NCBI RefSeq assembly: GCF_034702125.1 | Contig: NC_085866.1 | Span: forward strand, 20,680,815 to 20,744,814 | Length of the DNA: 64,000 nucleotides | Source of the DNA: Engraulis encrasicolus | Lineage: Eukaryota; Chordata; Actinopteri; Clupeiformes; Engraulidae | Direction: 5' to 3' | Part shown: positions 21,151 through 58,357 of the stretch, piece by piece | Numbering within the stretch: the first letter of the stretch is position 1 | Layout: each line of letters begins with the position of its first letter | Notes under the pieces: model-generated | Seen by the model: only the letters and a program-made list of their open reading frames with translations | Databases searched by the model: none | What the model was told of the DNA's origin: nothing | Translations under genes and position numbers: made by a program

Positions 21151-21341
21151 GGCCCTGCCGTGGCTCAATCAGTAGGGCACTGCACTGCTACACCGGCGAC
21201 CCGGGTTAGCGGTCTGGGTCCTTTGCCGACCCTTCCCAGTCTCTCTCTCTCTCTCTCTCTCTCTCCACTCATTTCCTGTCACTTAACTGTCCCATCAAAG
21301 AAGCCAAAAAGCCCCAAAAATATCGTACAAAAAAAAGCCCC
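21151..21341 (+). mobile_element. tRNA-derived SINE (diverged head)
   Basis: GGCCCTGCCGTGGCTCAATC head, CT-rich middle, terminal AAAAAA. CTTTCCT lies on both sides, a probable target duplication. Inserted into the exon 8-derived array. Confidence 0.75.
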
Positions 21342-21401
21342 CTTTCCTAAAGACTGCATTTGACGTTTTATTTTCTTTCTTTTTTTTTCAAAGATAAAGA
21401 T

Positions 21402-21575
21402 AAAGATTTTTTTGGTCTTTTTTTTAACTTTATTTATGATAGTATAGTGAAGATGGTGACAGCAAGCCAGTGGGGAGAGAGATGGGGAAGAACCGGCAAA
21501 GGATCCGGGCCGGGAATCGAACCCAGGTCGGCCGCATGGCGAACGAGTGCCCTACTGTTAGGCCACGGTAGGGCC
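21402..21575 (-). mobile_element. tRNA-derived SINE (main family)
   Basis: Reverse-orientation copy: CTTTATTTATGATAGTATAG tail, GGGAATCGAACCC (B box on minus), ending GGTAGGGCC. Lies about 70 bp beyond exon 8 and opposite in orientation to the SINE at 21151. Confidence 0.85.
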
Positions 21576-21626
21576 TGGTGTTTTATTTTCACCATAATTT
21601 GAGTATGCAGCCCCTGCACGCCTCAC

Positions 21627-21641
21627 CTGAGAGCCCTGTGT
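21627..21641 (-). other. gnai3: gnai3 3'UTR part 1, ending at a predicted donor
   Basis: Fifteen nt after the TGA the minus strand reads CTCAG|GTGAGG, a near-consensus donor. This mirrors the gnat2 arrangement and implies a 3'UTR intron of about 2.8 kb to the acceptor at 18855. Confidence 0.5.
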
Positions 21642-47450
<25,809 letters not shown>

Positions 47451-49643
47451 AGGGGTGTAGCTAGGGAAATGTAGTCTATTGTAACTACAGGCTTTGCATT
47501 TTCTAGTTTAAATGTACTAGTTTAAAATAGCTATTTTGACACTTTTTGCTACCAGGAGACATTATTTAACACTGTACAACGATGTTACTGTGAAACTTGA
47601 AAAATAGACATTAGGCACGCACTGACAACAACTATGATACCACTGCCTACTAGAATGAATGTACGCCTATGGACGAGTCGACTCACTTCCACATTCCACA
47701 AGGTTTCAGACAAGTAGGCGTAGCAAGACTCTAGAGGGCGCTCGAGCGTGTTCAATAAATTGAACCGAACTGCAGCAGCATGCAGGTCTTCAAATAATAA
47801 ATCTTCATACTGTTTTTTTAAACACATCGTTTGTGGTACTTGACACAATTCTGAAACATCTCACCGATTTCCCAATACCTTGAACAAATTCCACTGAACT
47901 TTATACACAAATCTTTATTTAGGCCTACACTCAAATTTCAATTCTAAAGCACTTTTTTTTTCAACACACACTTCTCTGGATTTGGCCCAATTTTCATGAA
48001 GAAAAGTCTTCATGGAAAACACCACAATTAGCCTACTAGAAAAACACTAATATAAAGTGTCATATGTGCACTCTGTCATCAGGGACAAACTCCTTTATAG
48101 CCTACCTCTTTACAATTAGCAATCATCACTCAACATGTACACGTAGGTAGGCCATAGCCCCTAGGCCTATGTGATAGGCCTATTGATGAACAGATAAGAA
48201 GATGCAGTGAGTTCACACATAACTTTCAGTTGTTGAGGACTAAAATAATAAGCGTACAAGTCACTTTCATGTGGGTACCCAATATTTTACAGTATGCTTA
48301 CTATGTAACTTTTTCTGTCAGAAAGTCATGATAATCAGGCTAGGCTAAAATAGGCCTATTTGTTTGTCACACACCTGCTCTCGTCTGAAAACAAAATTTC
48401 AACTTAAACTGGAAAATTGAACCAAACGTGTAGGTCATTTTGAATAGCCTATGCATGTTAATGTTTAATGTATATTATAATGATGGCTGTGTGTGTCATT
48501 TGGACACAAAGTGGCCTTTTAGAAGAAAGTGCATTATTTTGAGACAAGACAGTAATTTTTCAGTGACGGGTTTTGCCCATTGTGAGTTTTTAGATTTATG
48601 TGTTGAGAATTCAAGACACGATTCCAGAAAATGTGTAGGCTATACAGTATACACAATCGAGGAAAAACTGCAACCCTACATAAAAAATAGGCTATACGTC
48701 CCCTCAATTCATTTGATGTTGTCTGACATTGCAGTTTCCGATTAAATCTGGCCACAAGCCAATGAATTAACACTAACCGTATGAAAAAGAGTTGTGCATT
48801 ATAAAAACTGCAGTTTGACTTCATGAAGTCTTTAGTAAATGCAGTCATTTGGACAAGAAAATCACACACTGCATTTTGAAGTGATTTGAACACATAAAAC
48901 TGTAGTCAATATTACAGTGTAATACACCCCATAACCCCATTGTCATCCATGCCAGCATTTCAGGAGGGAGTAAAAATGATTTGATTTGACCAGCATTTGA
49001 TTTTTTTTTAATGGGCTACTTCACTCAAATTGTAGTGTAGGATTGACTCAAAGACGAGGGCTAATTGATGTTTTCTTGGTTTTTTTAGATCTATGCCCTT
49101 AATTTCTTTAAATAATTCGCAAAGCAGCATTATTTGTTGAAAAACATATGCTGATGATGACGTCAGATTAATACTGAAGGAAGACCCAAAGGCCTCAAGA
49201 CAAGGCTGAAGTTGGGGGCAAGTCAATGGCAAAAATATAGCCTCACATGCCAACAGCTGCTAGCCAATCATATTACTCCCCTCCTCTCCACACTCTTAAA
49301 GACCCGTGCATGGTTAAATTCAGCATCTTCGGTGTCACCAAACCTTGTGAGTTGTATATACAAAAAAGATAATAGAATAATGTATGTGAATGATCTCAGT
49401 TAAGTGTTGCATGGAAATGATGTCTTATGTCCACAATGAAGTTGCCACTTAATCGGCTAATATGCCTCCCTTCAACTAGTATATTCCAGAGAATAGTTCA
49501 GAGAAATCAGTGGTTGCCTCTTGCAATCTTTTAATCTGTTAGCTATGTTTTGAAGCTGGACTGCATCCTTTGTAAATGGAAGAAATGTCCACACTTCCAG
49601 CACTTTGTTGCAAGTACTATAGCTTCATGATTTTGGGGAAACG

Positions 49644-50042
49644 ATTCCAATTAGGCCTACAGATATTTCTACCAATACCTTTTAAAATGTATTTATTTAT
49701 TTATTTATTTTTGGTCTTTATTTGATAGGACAGTGTAAGAGGTGGACAGGAAGCGAATTGGGACAGAAACGGGGAGGGGTCGGCAAAGGACCCGGGCTGG
49801 GAATCGAACCCGGGTCAGCCACATGGCAGGCGAGTGCCCTACCGGTTGGCTAGGACAAGGCCGAGATCATGTAGGCCTACATTTATAAATGACAAGATTA
49901 TCAAGGAATGACGGCATCCTTTGTGTGCGTCTGACTGAAGGAGATGTATAATTAGGATGAAAAGATGATCAAATGCAAAACGTATAGGCCCTAAGCATAA
50001 GGAAGATGTTAACAATAACAACATTTTGCATAGCCATTTCAA
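49644..50042. repeat. copy 1 of a 399-bp duplication
   Basis: Equal in length and almost identical to 51730-52128; only a few substitutions (e.g. GGTCTTTA versus GCTCTTTA). Includes a SINE and about 180 bp of non-SINE sequence. Confidence 0.93.
49697..49862 (-). mobile_element. tRNA-derived SINE (main family)
   Basis: GGTCTTTATTTGATAGGACA tail and GGGAATCGAACCCGGGTCAG B-box region on minus, ending in GGCCT-like head. Within the 399-bp duplication. Confidence 0.85.
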
Positions 50043-51502
50043 CATCTCTTAAAAGCATATGCTAATTGATTGAAACAACAAACAAACAAACAAACAACTA
50101 AACAAACCGTGTTACCGTGATGATAGGCGATGAGAGGTATAGGCCTACATCCTGGAGCTCAATATAGACTAGAGATGAATAGTTGTTGATGAGATATTGA
50201 GCAAGGCAGAGAGTGGCGTCGTCTTTGGGGCTTCAACCCCATGCTTCCCCTTATCTGCTCCCTCCGCCGCTGAATGTCAGAGAGGATGAGTTGCCATGGA
50301 AACAGCCCCTTCAATACTTCTGAATGAAACAGAGCAATTTGGAAACCAACAAACTCAGCCCTGTTTGTGTATGTACCACAATGCACTGCTGTTCTCGCCT
50401 GCACTGCCGAATGGATGGAAAAGCACATGGAGGCGTCAACCAGTTTGTTACACGGTTTCTGTTGTTAATAGAGTAGTTAGTGTTGTTTGTAATTGGGCAT
50501 TTTATTGACCATGGAGTAGCCTAAATTAAGAAACCTTCCCTATGTGTATAAAACTGTCAGTGAATTGGCAATGTGAATCAAATTGACATGGTGCTCTCTC
50601 AGGGAATGACCGCAATATGGCAGCACATTGGATGTATTCTGTAATTCTAAATCCACTTCTGAAATCCTAAAAATGATCATGATAGCCTGCGTGTGACTGA
50701 ATCTGACCTCCTCCCCCCTGTACAGATACTCAGTGGATAGGAACTTGCAGCTGAAAGGTCAGGAAGACTATTTGAACTAACCACCAGGGGCCCCCAACAC
50801 ACACATTTATGGACAAGACATCAAAGCATATGTCACTCTGTGGGTTATGGTATACTGCAGCGTGTGTGTGTGCGTGTGTGCGTGCGTGTGTGCAAACGTG
50901 CGAGCGTGCCTGTGTGTGTGGTTATGTGCGTGTCAGACATGTCTCAAAAGCCTATTACTTTAAAAAAAATACAGATCACAAGACAAACAAATTTTCAGGC
51001 TATGAACGTTATTTCGAATTGTGTGATCGTCATGCTACACAAACATAGACTACTATTGTATTAGCTCATGGTGTCCCCACACAGGGGTAATATTCTATAT
51101 TTCATTTTGATCTGGAAAGAAATGTGAAATGCCAAGCTGACAGAAATAGACATCAAAGAACACCTGTGGAAAAGGTCACTGGCTGGCTAAAATATTTAGC
51201 TGCTCGCGTAACCGTATGATTCATAATGTTTAGTCTGTATAGACCAAACATTAATTTGGAAACAAGCATAATATTGATTTTGTGTTTGTTGTTGTGGCTG
51301 TTGGTTGTGGTATTGTATTATTTTTTTTATTGTGTAATGATAGACTATTCCAAAGACCATAACAGAAATCAGAGAACAAATTCTCCTCCTTGCTTGTAAT
51401 TTAATTAGATTGTCAGTTCTGTCTTGCTGAAATGTCACATCACTTTTATCTTTGCTGTCAGCATTTTACTTTTGTGTCCCTTTCTCTTTTTTTTATTTTC
51501 TT

Positions 51503-51660
51503 TTGTCTTTTTGACTTTATTTATGATAAGACAGTAAAGATGGTGACAGGAAGTGAGTGGGGAGAGAGAGACGGGGAAGGGCCGGCAAAGGACCCAGGTC
51601 AGGAATCGAACCCGGTCAGCCCTGGTGACGTGTGTCCTACCGTTTGGCCACAGCAGGGCC
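51503..51660 (-). mobile_element. tRNA-derived SINE (main family)
   Basis: GTCTTTTTGACTTTATTTAT tail; head CCGTTTGGCCACAGCAGGGCC. Contains GGAATCGAACCCGGTCAG. Confidence 0.85.
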
Positions 51661-51705
51661 TACTTTTGTGTCCTTTTCAACCTCAAACTATGCCAACATG
51701 TCCAC

Positions 51706-51729
51706 GCACAGACAGACAGACAGACAGAC
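51706..51729. repeat. (ACAG)n repeat
   Basis: Six units of CAGA immediately left of copy 2 of the 399-bp duplication. Confidence 0.9.
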
Positions 51730-52128
51730 ATTCCAATTAGGCCTACAGATATTTCTACCAATACCTTTTAAAATGTACTTATTTATTTATTTATTTTTGC
51801 TCTTTATTTGATAGGACAGTGTAAGAGGTGGACAGGAAGCGAATTGGGACAGAAACGGGGAGGAGTTGGCAAAGGACCCGGGCTGGGAATCGAACCCGGG
51901 TCAGCCACATGGCAGGCGAGTGCCCTACCGGTTGGCTAGGACAAGGCCGAGATCATGTAGGCCTACATTTATAAATGACAAGATTATCAAGGAATGACGG
52001 CATCCTTTGTGTGCGTCTGACTGAAGGAGATGTATAATTAGGATGAAAAGATGATCAAATGCAAAACGTATAGGCCCTAAGCATAAGGAAGATGTTAACA
52101 ATAACAACATTTTGCATAGCCATTTCAA
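51730..52128. repeat. copy 2 of a 399-bp duplication
   Basis: See 49644-50042. Its edges fall at the same bases, with unrelated flanks, about 2.09 kb away in direct orientation. Includes a SINE (about 51783-51948, minus). Confidence 0.93.
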
Positions 52129-52588
52129 GTGGGAATGTACCGTATGTTGGCAGCCCACTCAAAATTGCCGTGGACATTGTAACTACTGAATCAATTAGCC
52201 ATGGTCTTGTGGGGTTGACAAATTGAGCACAATAGGTTCATGTTTATCTTGTTTTCCTTCATTCCTGAATTTATTAATTAATTAGAAGGGGGAAAACACA
52301 AACCAGGACATTATCCTGCACACCACAAGAATGTATCTGAAGCATCAAAATATTTAATAATAATGAATCCAGGCAAATGCCACTCACCTTAAGCTCCTGT
52401 CCTCAAAATGATATTTCTTTATAGAGATAACCGATAGATTTTAGAATATTGATGAGAGAGTTCAGCTACAGATCTAAAGGTGCTAAAGTAGGCCCACTAG
52501 TATGTTACTTGATATTCAAACTAGTTACTATTAATCATGACTGACTGTATCTTATTATAAGATATTTCCAAACCAGGCACCATGGATG

Positions 52589-53990
52589 CATTGTGAAGTG
52601 TGCAACACGTCACCAACAGGCACACATGCATTTAAGGAAGGGACTGCCTCAGGGGACATGGTGGACTACAAAACGGCCACTCACACTGAAAACAATCAAA
52701 GATGCGAAACGACGCTACAGGGACAAGTTGGAGGCTGACTTCAATGAGGGCGATCCAACTCTGGAGTATCACAGGGTTTTTCAAGCAAGCTCCCTCAAGT
52801 AGGCCTACCAGAGGGAATAACGGCCTTGCAAATAAACTGAACTTACAGGTTTTCACACCAAAGACTCTATACCAACACAAAAAGATTAATTTGAAAGTAA
52901 TAATTTATATTTCTGAAGAATAGGTCATGAACCTTTTTAAAAGAATTAAATGTAGGAAAGCTACAAAGTATGATGGCATTTCTGGCAGACTTATAAAATC
53001 ATGTCAGTTAGCCCCTATGTTCACACATTTCAGTAATTCAACGCCTCTTTAGCCATGGGTTATTCCATCATGCTTTAAACAATCCATCATTTTTCCTGTG
53101 ACAAAAGGGAGAAGTCCAATATGTCTCACTGCTCAGTGGCACTGACATAAATGGCGATGAGGTGTTTTCAGAGGCTAGTGAAGTCCTTCATCTGCACATC
53201 CCTGCCCAGTTCATTTGGTCCTCATTAGTTATAGAGATGGCAGGTAAAGGGACGATACCATCTCTAACATGTTGCACACCACACTGTCACATCTAGACAG
53301 AGGAAAAGGTAATTATCTGATCATGTTGTTTATTGATTAAAGTTCAGCATTTAATACCATACTGAAATTCCCCTCACTCTTGTCAGGAAGAGGACATCGC
53401 TGGGTCTAGACATGTCACTATTCAATTGGGTAATACAGTTTTCTTTCCTTTTTTGTGGTCTTTTTCGTCTTTATTGATAACAGGACAGTATGAGAAGTGG
53501 ACAGGTAGCAAATGGGGAGAGAGATGGGGAAGGGTCAGCAAATTACCCAGGCAAGGAATTGAACCCGGGTGAGCCGCATGGCAGACGAGTGCCCTATCGG
53601 TTGGCCATGGCAGGGCGGGTAATACAATTTCTAACTAGGCGCTGGCAGGTTGTTAGAGTCTAACATCTAACCCCCTAACCATCAGTACCGACTCACTTCA
53701 GGGTTGTGTGTTCAGCTCCCTACTACAATATCTTCTACACCCAGGGCCGCTGACAGCTTTCGCCGGGCCCAGGACAAAGCCATCCCTGTCTACACCCATG
53801 ACTGCAGAGCCAGCAGCAGTCAGACATCCATCATCAAGTTGGCTGATGACATTGTGGTGGTGGGCCTAATCCTAGAGACAGGGAACAGGCATACATTAAG
53901 GAAGATGAAGACAAAAATACTGAATCAAACCAAGATAATGCAAAACACGCCCACTCAATGCAAAAGCGTGTGCTCAAGTTGGGTCTCCTA
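52589..53990 (+). pseudogene. decayed LINE reverse transcriptase (non-LTR retrotransposon)
   Basis: Successive frames hold recognisable pieces: KDAKRRYRDKLEADFNEGDP (pre-RT region, near 52698); a segment like ...SCFKQSIIFPVTKG (near 53068); LHTTLSHLDRGKGNYLIMLF then ID-stop-SSAFNTI (near 53275-53360); and YTHDCRASSSQTSIIKLADD then IVVVGLI (near 53790-53868), where LADD is the degenerate FADD catalytic site. Stops, frameshifts and a SINE (53454-53616) break it. It cannot be active. Confidence 0.8.
53454..53616 (-). mobile_element. tRNA-derived SINE inserted in a dead LINE
   Basis: GGTCTTTTTCGTCTTTATTG tail, GGAATTGAACCCGGGTGAGC B-box region, CCATGGCAGGGC head. AGTAATACA-type sequence (GGGTAATACAG / GGGTAATACAA) on both sides is a probable target duplication. 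Confidence 0.85.
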
Positions 53991-54483
53991 AGGGGGCGTT
54001 GTCCCCTACTTCCTCTTCTCTTTTTGAGGTGTTTGCACAAGACGTGCGCTACCGCCATCTACAGGGCTAAGGGGACTTCATTGAGTCTAAACCTCAGGAC
54101 TCCGAAGGTCTCCTAACCGAAGGTCTTCTAAAGGGTCGTTCACCCGACATAAAGTGGATACCGCAAAAGAAACAAAATGACACTTCTTCTTAGATCCACC
54201 TTCTTTGATGAAGATATCTCACAGTGATGCCCGCTCAACAACTCTCATTATGCTGAGTGCTGTATTCGTGCACCTCTGTCTGTGTGAAGGTCATCTATAC
54301 AAAGAGAGTAAAATCTATAAAATAAAATTCTGAAGACCAATTCCAGAGACTGTTCAGAAAATTGAGATCTGTCAGGCGACTGTGCTGTCACAGGGCAAGT
54401 CCAGAGAGACTGAGAAGGAGTTTCTTTCCTCAAACCATTTGTTTATGAAACTGTTCCTAATGATTGGGCTGAACGCACAAACG

Positions 54484-54682
<199 letters not shown>

Positions 54683-54813
54683 TTCTTCTGCACACTTTTC
54701 TTGCTCCAACCATTCATTATATTACATGTGACACAAAATTGTCCCTCTGTATATGACGAATAAACATCCTTGTATCCTTGTATTGCTGTATAGGCCTATC
54801 TACAGGTATAGGC

Positions 54814-54980
54814 TCTTTTCCTCTTTTCCTTCCTTCCGGTTTTCTGATAGACCTACAGCTCGACACAGCGTGACTCGGCCGCCACTTTTTGCTTGCTCAG
54901 TCATAAAGCAAAAAGTGGCGGCCGAGTCGCGCTGTGTCAAGCTGTAGGCCTACCAGAAAACCGGCAGTGGAAAAGAGGCA
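54814..54980. repeat. long near-perfect inverted repeat (hairpin)
   Basis: Arms about 54836-54893 and 54907-54964 with a loop of about 13 nt. CTACAGCTCGACACAGCG is mirrored by CGCTGTGTCAAGCTGTAG and CGGCCGCCACTTTTTGC by GCAAAAAGTGGCGGCCG. Outer CCTCTTTTCC/GGAAAAGAGG extends the stem. Confidence 0.85.
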
Positions 54981-56269
54981 TATGTCTTGACTGACACACA
55001 GAAAATGATTGCAGATCTTTGAGTATGGCAGGGCTTTTATTTTTTCATAAGGAGCATAGACGACACACTGATCAGGAGGTGCAAGCTAGCTCACGTATCG
55101 ACTCACACATGATCAGCAAGTGATTTGACCAAGTTATGAGATAAGAGATTTTATGGGACAAACAAAATAAATGGATCTGCTTTGAGAACAAAGCGGCTGT
55201 GTTGTGTACTGCCTCTGTCTGTGTTCTGTGTCTCCATGTGTTCTCTCTGCCGTAAGTCTGCCCTGATCGTTTACATAATGTCCCAGCATCCCTCACTCTG
55301 TGGCCAATAAAGCCACATGTAATAGAGTTGTCATTCACGCGGTTTCAAGGGATTCCAAAGTGCGTAGGTACTCCCCTGACTGGAGTAACAAGACACACAC
55401 GCACACATGGTTGCACTTGAATGAGATAATTATGTTTGTTCTGAGTTTGTATGTAATTCAATTTATATGGATTTTTCATGACGCGTCCTCATTCTTTTTC
55501 GATGACGCAAATGGAGCTTTTTGTTATATACCAGAATCAAGGAAGAGAAGCGGCCTGCCTCATGCACACATCCTGTGCCCCAGTCACTAAACAGACAAAT
55601 TAGGAGTGTTGTGCTGTCAGCCTGTTTCTTTTTTTTTACTCAGCATACACCACACCTAGGACTTCCCAAAATACCCCACTCTGCTTGGACATGTGATGTA
55701 GTGAGGAGCAGCAGGGTAGAGAGAGAGGGGGGGTGGGGAGATGGAGGAGAGAGAGAGAGAGAGAGCGATAGATAGAGAGAAAAACACATTAAAATGTAAG
55801 ACTTTGTTTATGTAGCAGTTGCACAAAGCATCTCTGTGTTTTGTACTTTCCTTGAGGTGAGACAGAAGGCGGTCGGACTCGGTCGGTAATGTCCTCTGGG
55901 CTCATGCCTTTTAAAAAAAAGGGCAACAGCAGTCATGAACAAAATGTAAGCACTGCCTTCATTGTACTCTGTGGCCACAACAAGCTCGAGATGCTTATGG
56001 CAAAACACCGCCGTACTTCAAGCATGCGCTGCAGAGACGTTTGTTCTGGTTTTACCTGTAAACAAAGAGCCATTTGAGAATCGCCCTAATTATTCTTCTT
56101 TGCAGTTGCCCTCTGTGGTCGTGTGGTGTGTGTGTAGACCACAACAGTGCAATGTGAGACACCTTCTCCTAGTCTGGAGATCGTCATTTTCACCCTGTAA
56201 GGTGCTCTGGGATGGTGGTCAGATTAGTTACTGCAACTACTGTATGCTGCTCACTGAGTATTGCCTAAT

Positions 56270-56530
56270 TTGATTTTTTTTGATGAATGTTTACTGAGTA
56301 ATAAAGTCACATTTACTATTAGCCTATGACCAAAGTTCAGTAAGTTTTGCAGCTAAAAATGTCTGTTTCTGGAAATCCAAAATGGCGCACTTGAAGAAAA
56401 TCCCCCTTTTCATGCATTTTTCATGTACGTATGAAAATGGCTATTTTCCCAGTCATAATGAATACTTTGAATTGAATGGTGGTGAAAAGGTTACATTTGT
56501 GAATGAGCAGCATGAATTCTGGAAATAAAC
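56270..56530. mobile_element. truncated, inverted relative of the 27070 MITE
   Basis: Shares ACTGAGTAATAAA-like, TTTTGCAGCTAAAAATG, AAAATGGCGCAC-like and CAGTCATAATGAATACTT segments with the complement of 27070-27410. Confidence 0.65.
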
Positions 56531-56641
56531 CAATAATAATAATAAATAACCAATTACTTACTTACTTACTGAGGCTACTGACGTCTATTATCCCTTCTAG
56601 GGTATAGGCTATCAACAAGGATTCTCCAGGCATCTCTTTTC

Positions 56642-56948
56642 GGTAACACTTTACTTGACGCCGGTGTCATATGCATGTCATTACAGTGTCATAATAGTGT
56701 CATGGCACAGTTATGCATGCGTCGTTAACATTATGTCAATGTCATAAACATTTTTATGACTATCATTTAGTGACATTCGGTTATGGCAAAGACAGCCCTA
56801 ACAATGTCAACTTTCCATGACCATAAAACGTTTATGACACTGACATTATGTTTATGACTCACTCATGACTGTGTCATGACATGGTTTTGACACTATTATG
56901 ACACTGTTATGTCATCCATATGATGCCGGCGTCAAGTAAAGTGTTACC
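56642..56948. mobile_element. MITE, uninterrupted copy of the 18907 family
   Basis: GGTAACACTTTACTTGACGC and GCGTCAAGTAAAGTGTTACC ends, perfectly mirrored. 307 bp. Confidence 0.85.
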
Positions 56949-57445
56949 CTCTTTTCTAACTGATTTACCAAGCTAATATTTTGCGTTCATTCTGCATACT
57001 GTCGACACAGTCTTGGATCTCTTTTTTGACACGGATGTAGGCTATGTATGTATGTGTATTTGCTGCATTTCCAGTAATAAGATAGATTGCCTGCAATGTG
57101 TGCTTAGCACTCCAAGACTGAGTCAATGTGTTTCTCTGTGCGATTCCACTGAATAAATGTTCAGCAAATGCAATCAGTGGTGGGAAGATAAAAATATGCG
57201 TGTCTGTCTGACGCCCAGGTCTATAAATAGGCCCTGCCATGAAACCATTCAGTAAAACCTGTTAACATTATGTACATTTTAATTAGGACGTAGTCAAAAA
57301 GGCACAGCAATATCATGTTGGAGTCCTGAGAAAAAAATGTGACAGAATTTGCATTCATTTTCTGTCTTGAAAAACATGAAGAAGGGGGGGATGGGGATGG
57401 GGGAAGCTGTGAACAGTCTACTGGATCAGTGACAGCGATACAGTA

Positions 57446-57454
57446 TTTCTCTCC

Positions 57455-57530
<76 letters not shown>
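57446..57530. repeat. (CT)n microsatellite
   Basis: About 40 CT units beyond the gpr61 3' end. Confidence 0.95.
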
Positions 57531-57532
<2 letters not shown>

Positions 57533-58258
57533 TCTTCTTCTGTGCTCAGCTGTAAGCGGCACATGGTTGCCAGTGACCTGACTATTTTATCCCTTTTGAC
57601 TGTCCACATTTTTTTTTTTTTTTACGTCATCCCCGTATGTTTCGAAACACAACAGAAGGTCCTTTGGGAGGGGAAACGATTGGCTTAGTTCTGGCCTGAA
57701 AGGCACTCAAATTGTGCAATATATAACATTATCCACAGCAACTAAAGCAACCGTGATGTCGTTACATGTCCACATCTATTTGCTGCTGCTGTCTGCCTCA
57801 GCCAGTTTGTCCCTAAAATAACATCTGGGGATTTTTTTGTCCTTTCAGAGTAAAATCCCAAACATGTTTAACTGTTGAAGCAAAATTGTGACGACTTTAG
57901 CATTTGCATGCATGCTTAAATCTCTAAATCTTGTTTAGTGGGACTGAATTTTGTTAAGCATTTTTTTTCTGCCATCCAGCCTGCGAGAGCTGAATGTGGA
58001 ACAGAGTGCAGGACAAAATGTCGAGACGTTACCATTTACTCTTTTTTTGTTGTAAAATGTTTTAAATGAAAATCTTGGTTCATAATAATATCCTGATAGT
58101 GGACAGGAACATGTACAAAATCTTAACCTGATGTACTGTAATATATATATCTTTAAATAATGTTCCACTTTAAAACCCTGAAATTTGAAAGCACATGAAA
58201 TGAAATAAATCACACAAAAAAAGAACAGCAACAACAACAAAAATCAACAACAGCAAAA

Positions 58259-58357
58259 AAAAAAAAATCTAAACACGAAAAAAAAAAAACGACACCAGAC
58301 CAGAGAAGAGAGAGAGAGAAAAATAAAATTGTCCATTGTCTAGAAAGTCTGTTCCTC
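58259..58357 (-). other. gpr61: gpr61 proximal 3'UTR
   Basis: Immediately after the gpr61 stop in gene direction: a GA/CT run and A-rich (plus) tracts. No convincing nearby AATAAA on the minus strand. An ATTAAA at 57278-57283 (minus) is a possible distal signal. Confidence 0.3.
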
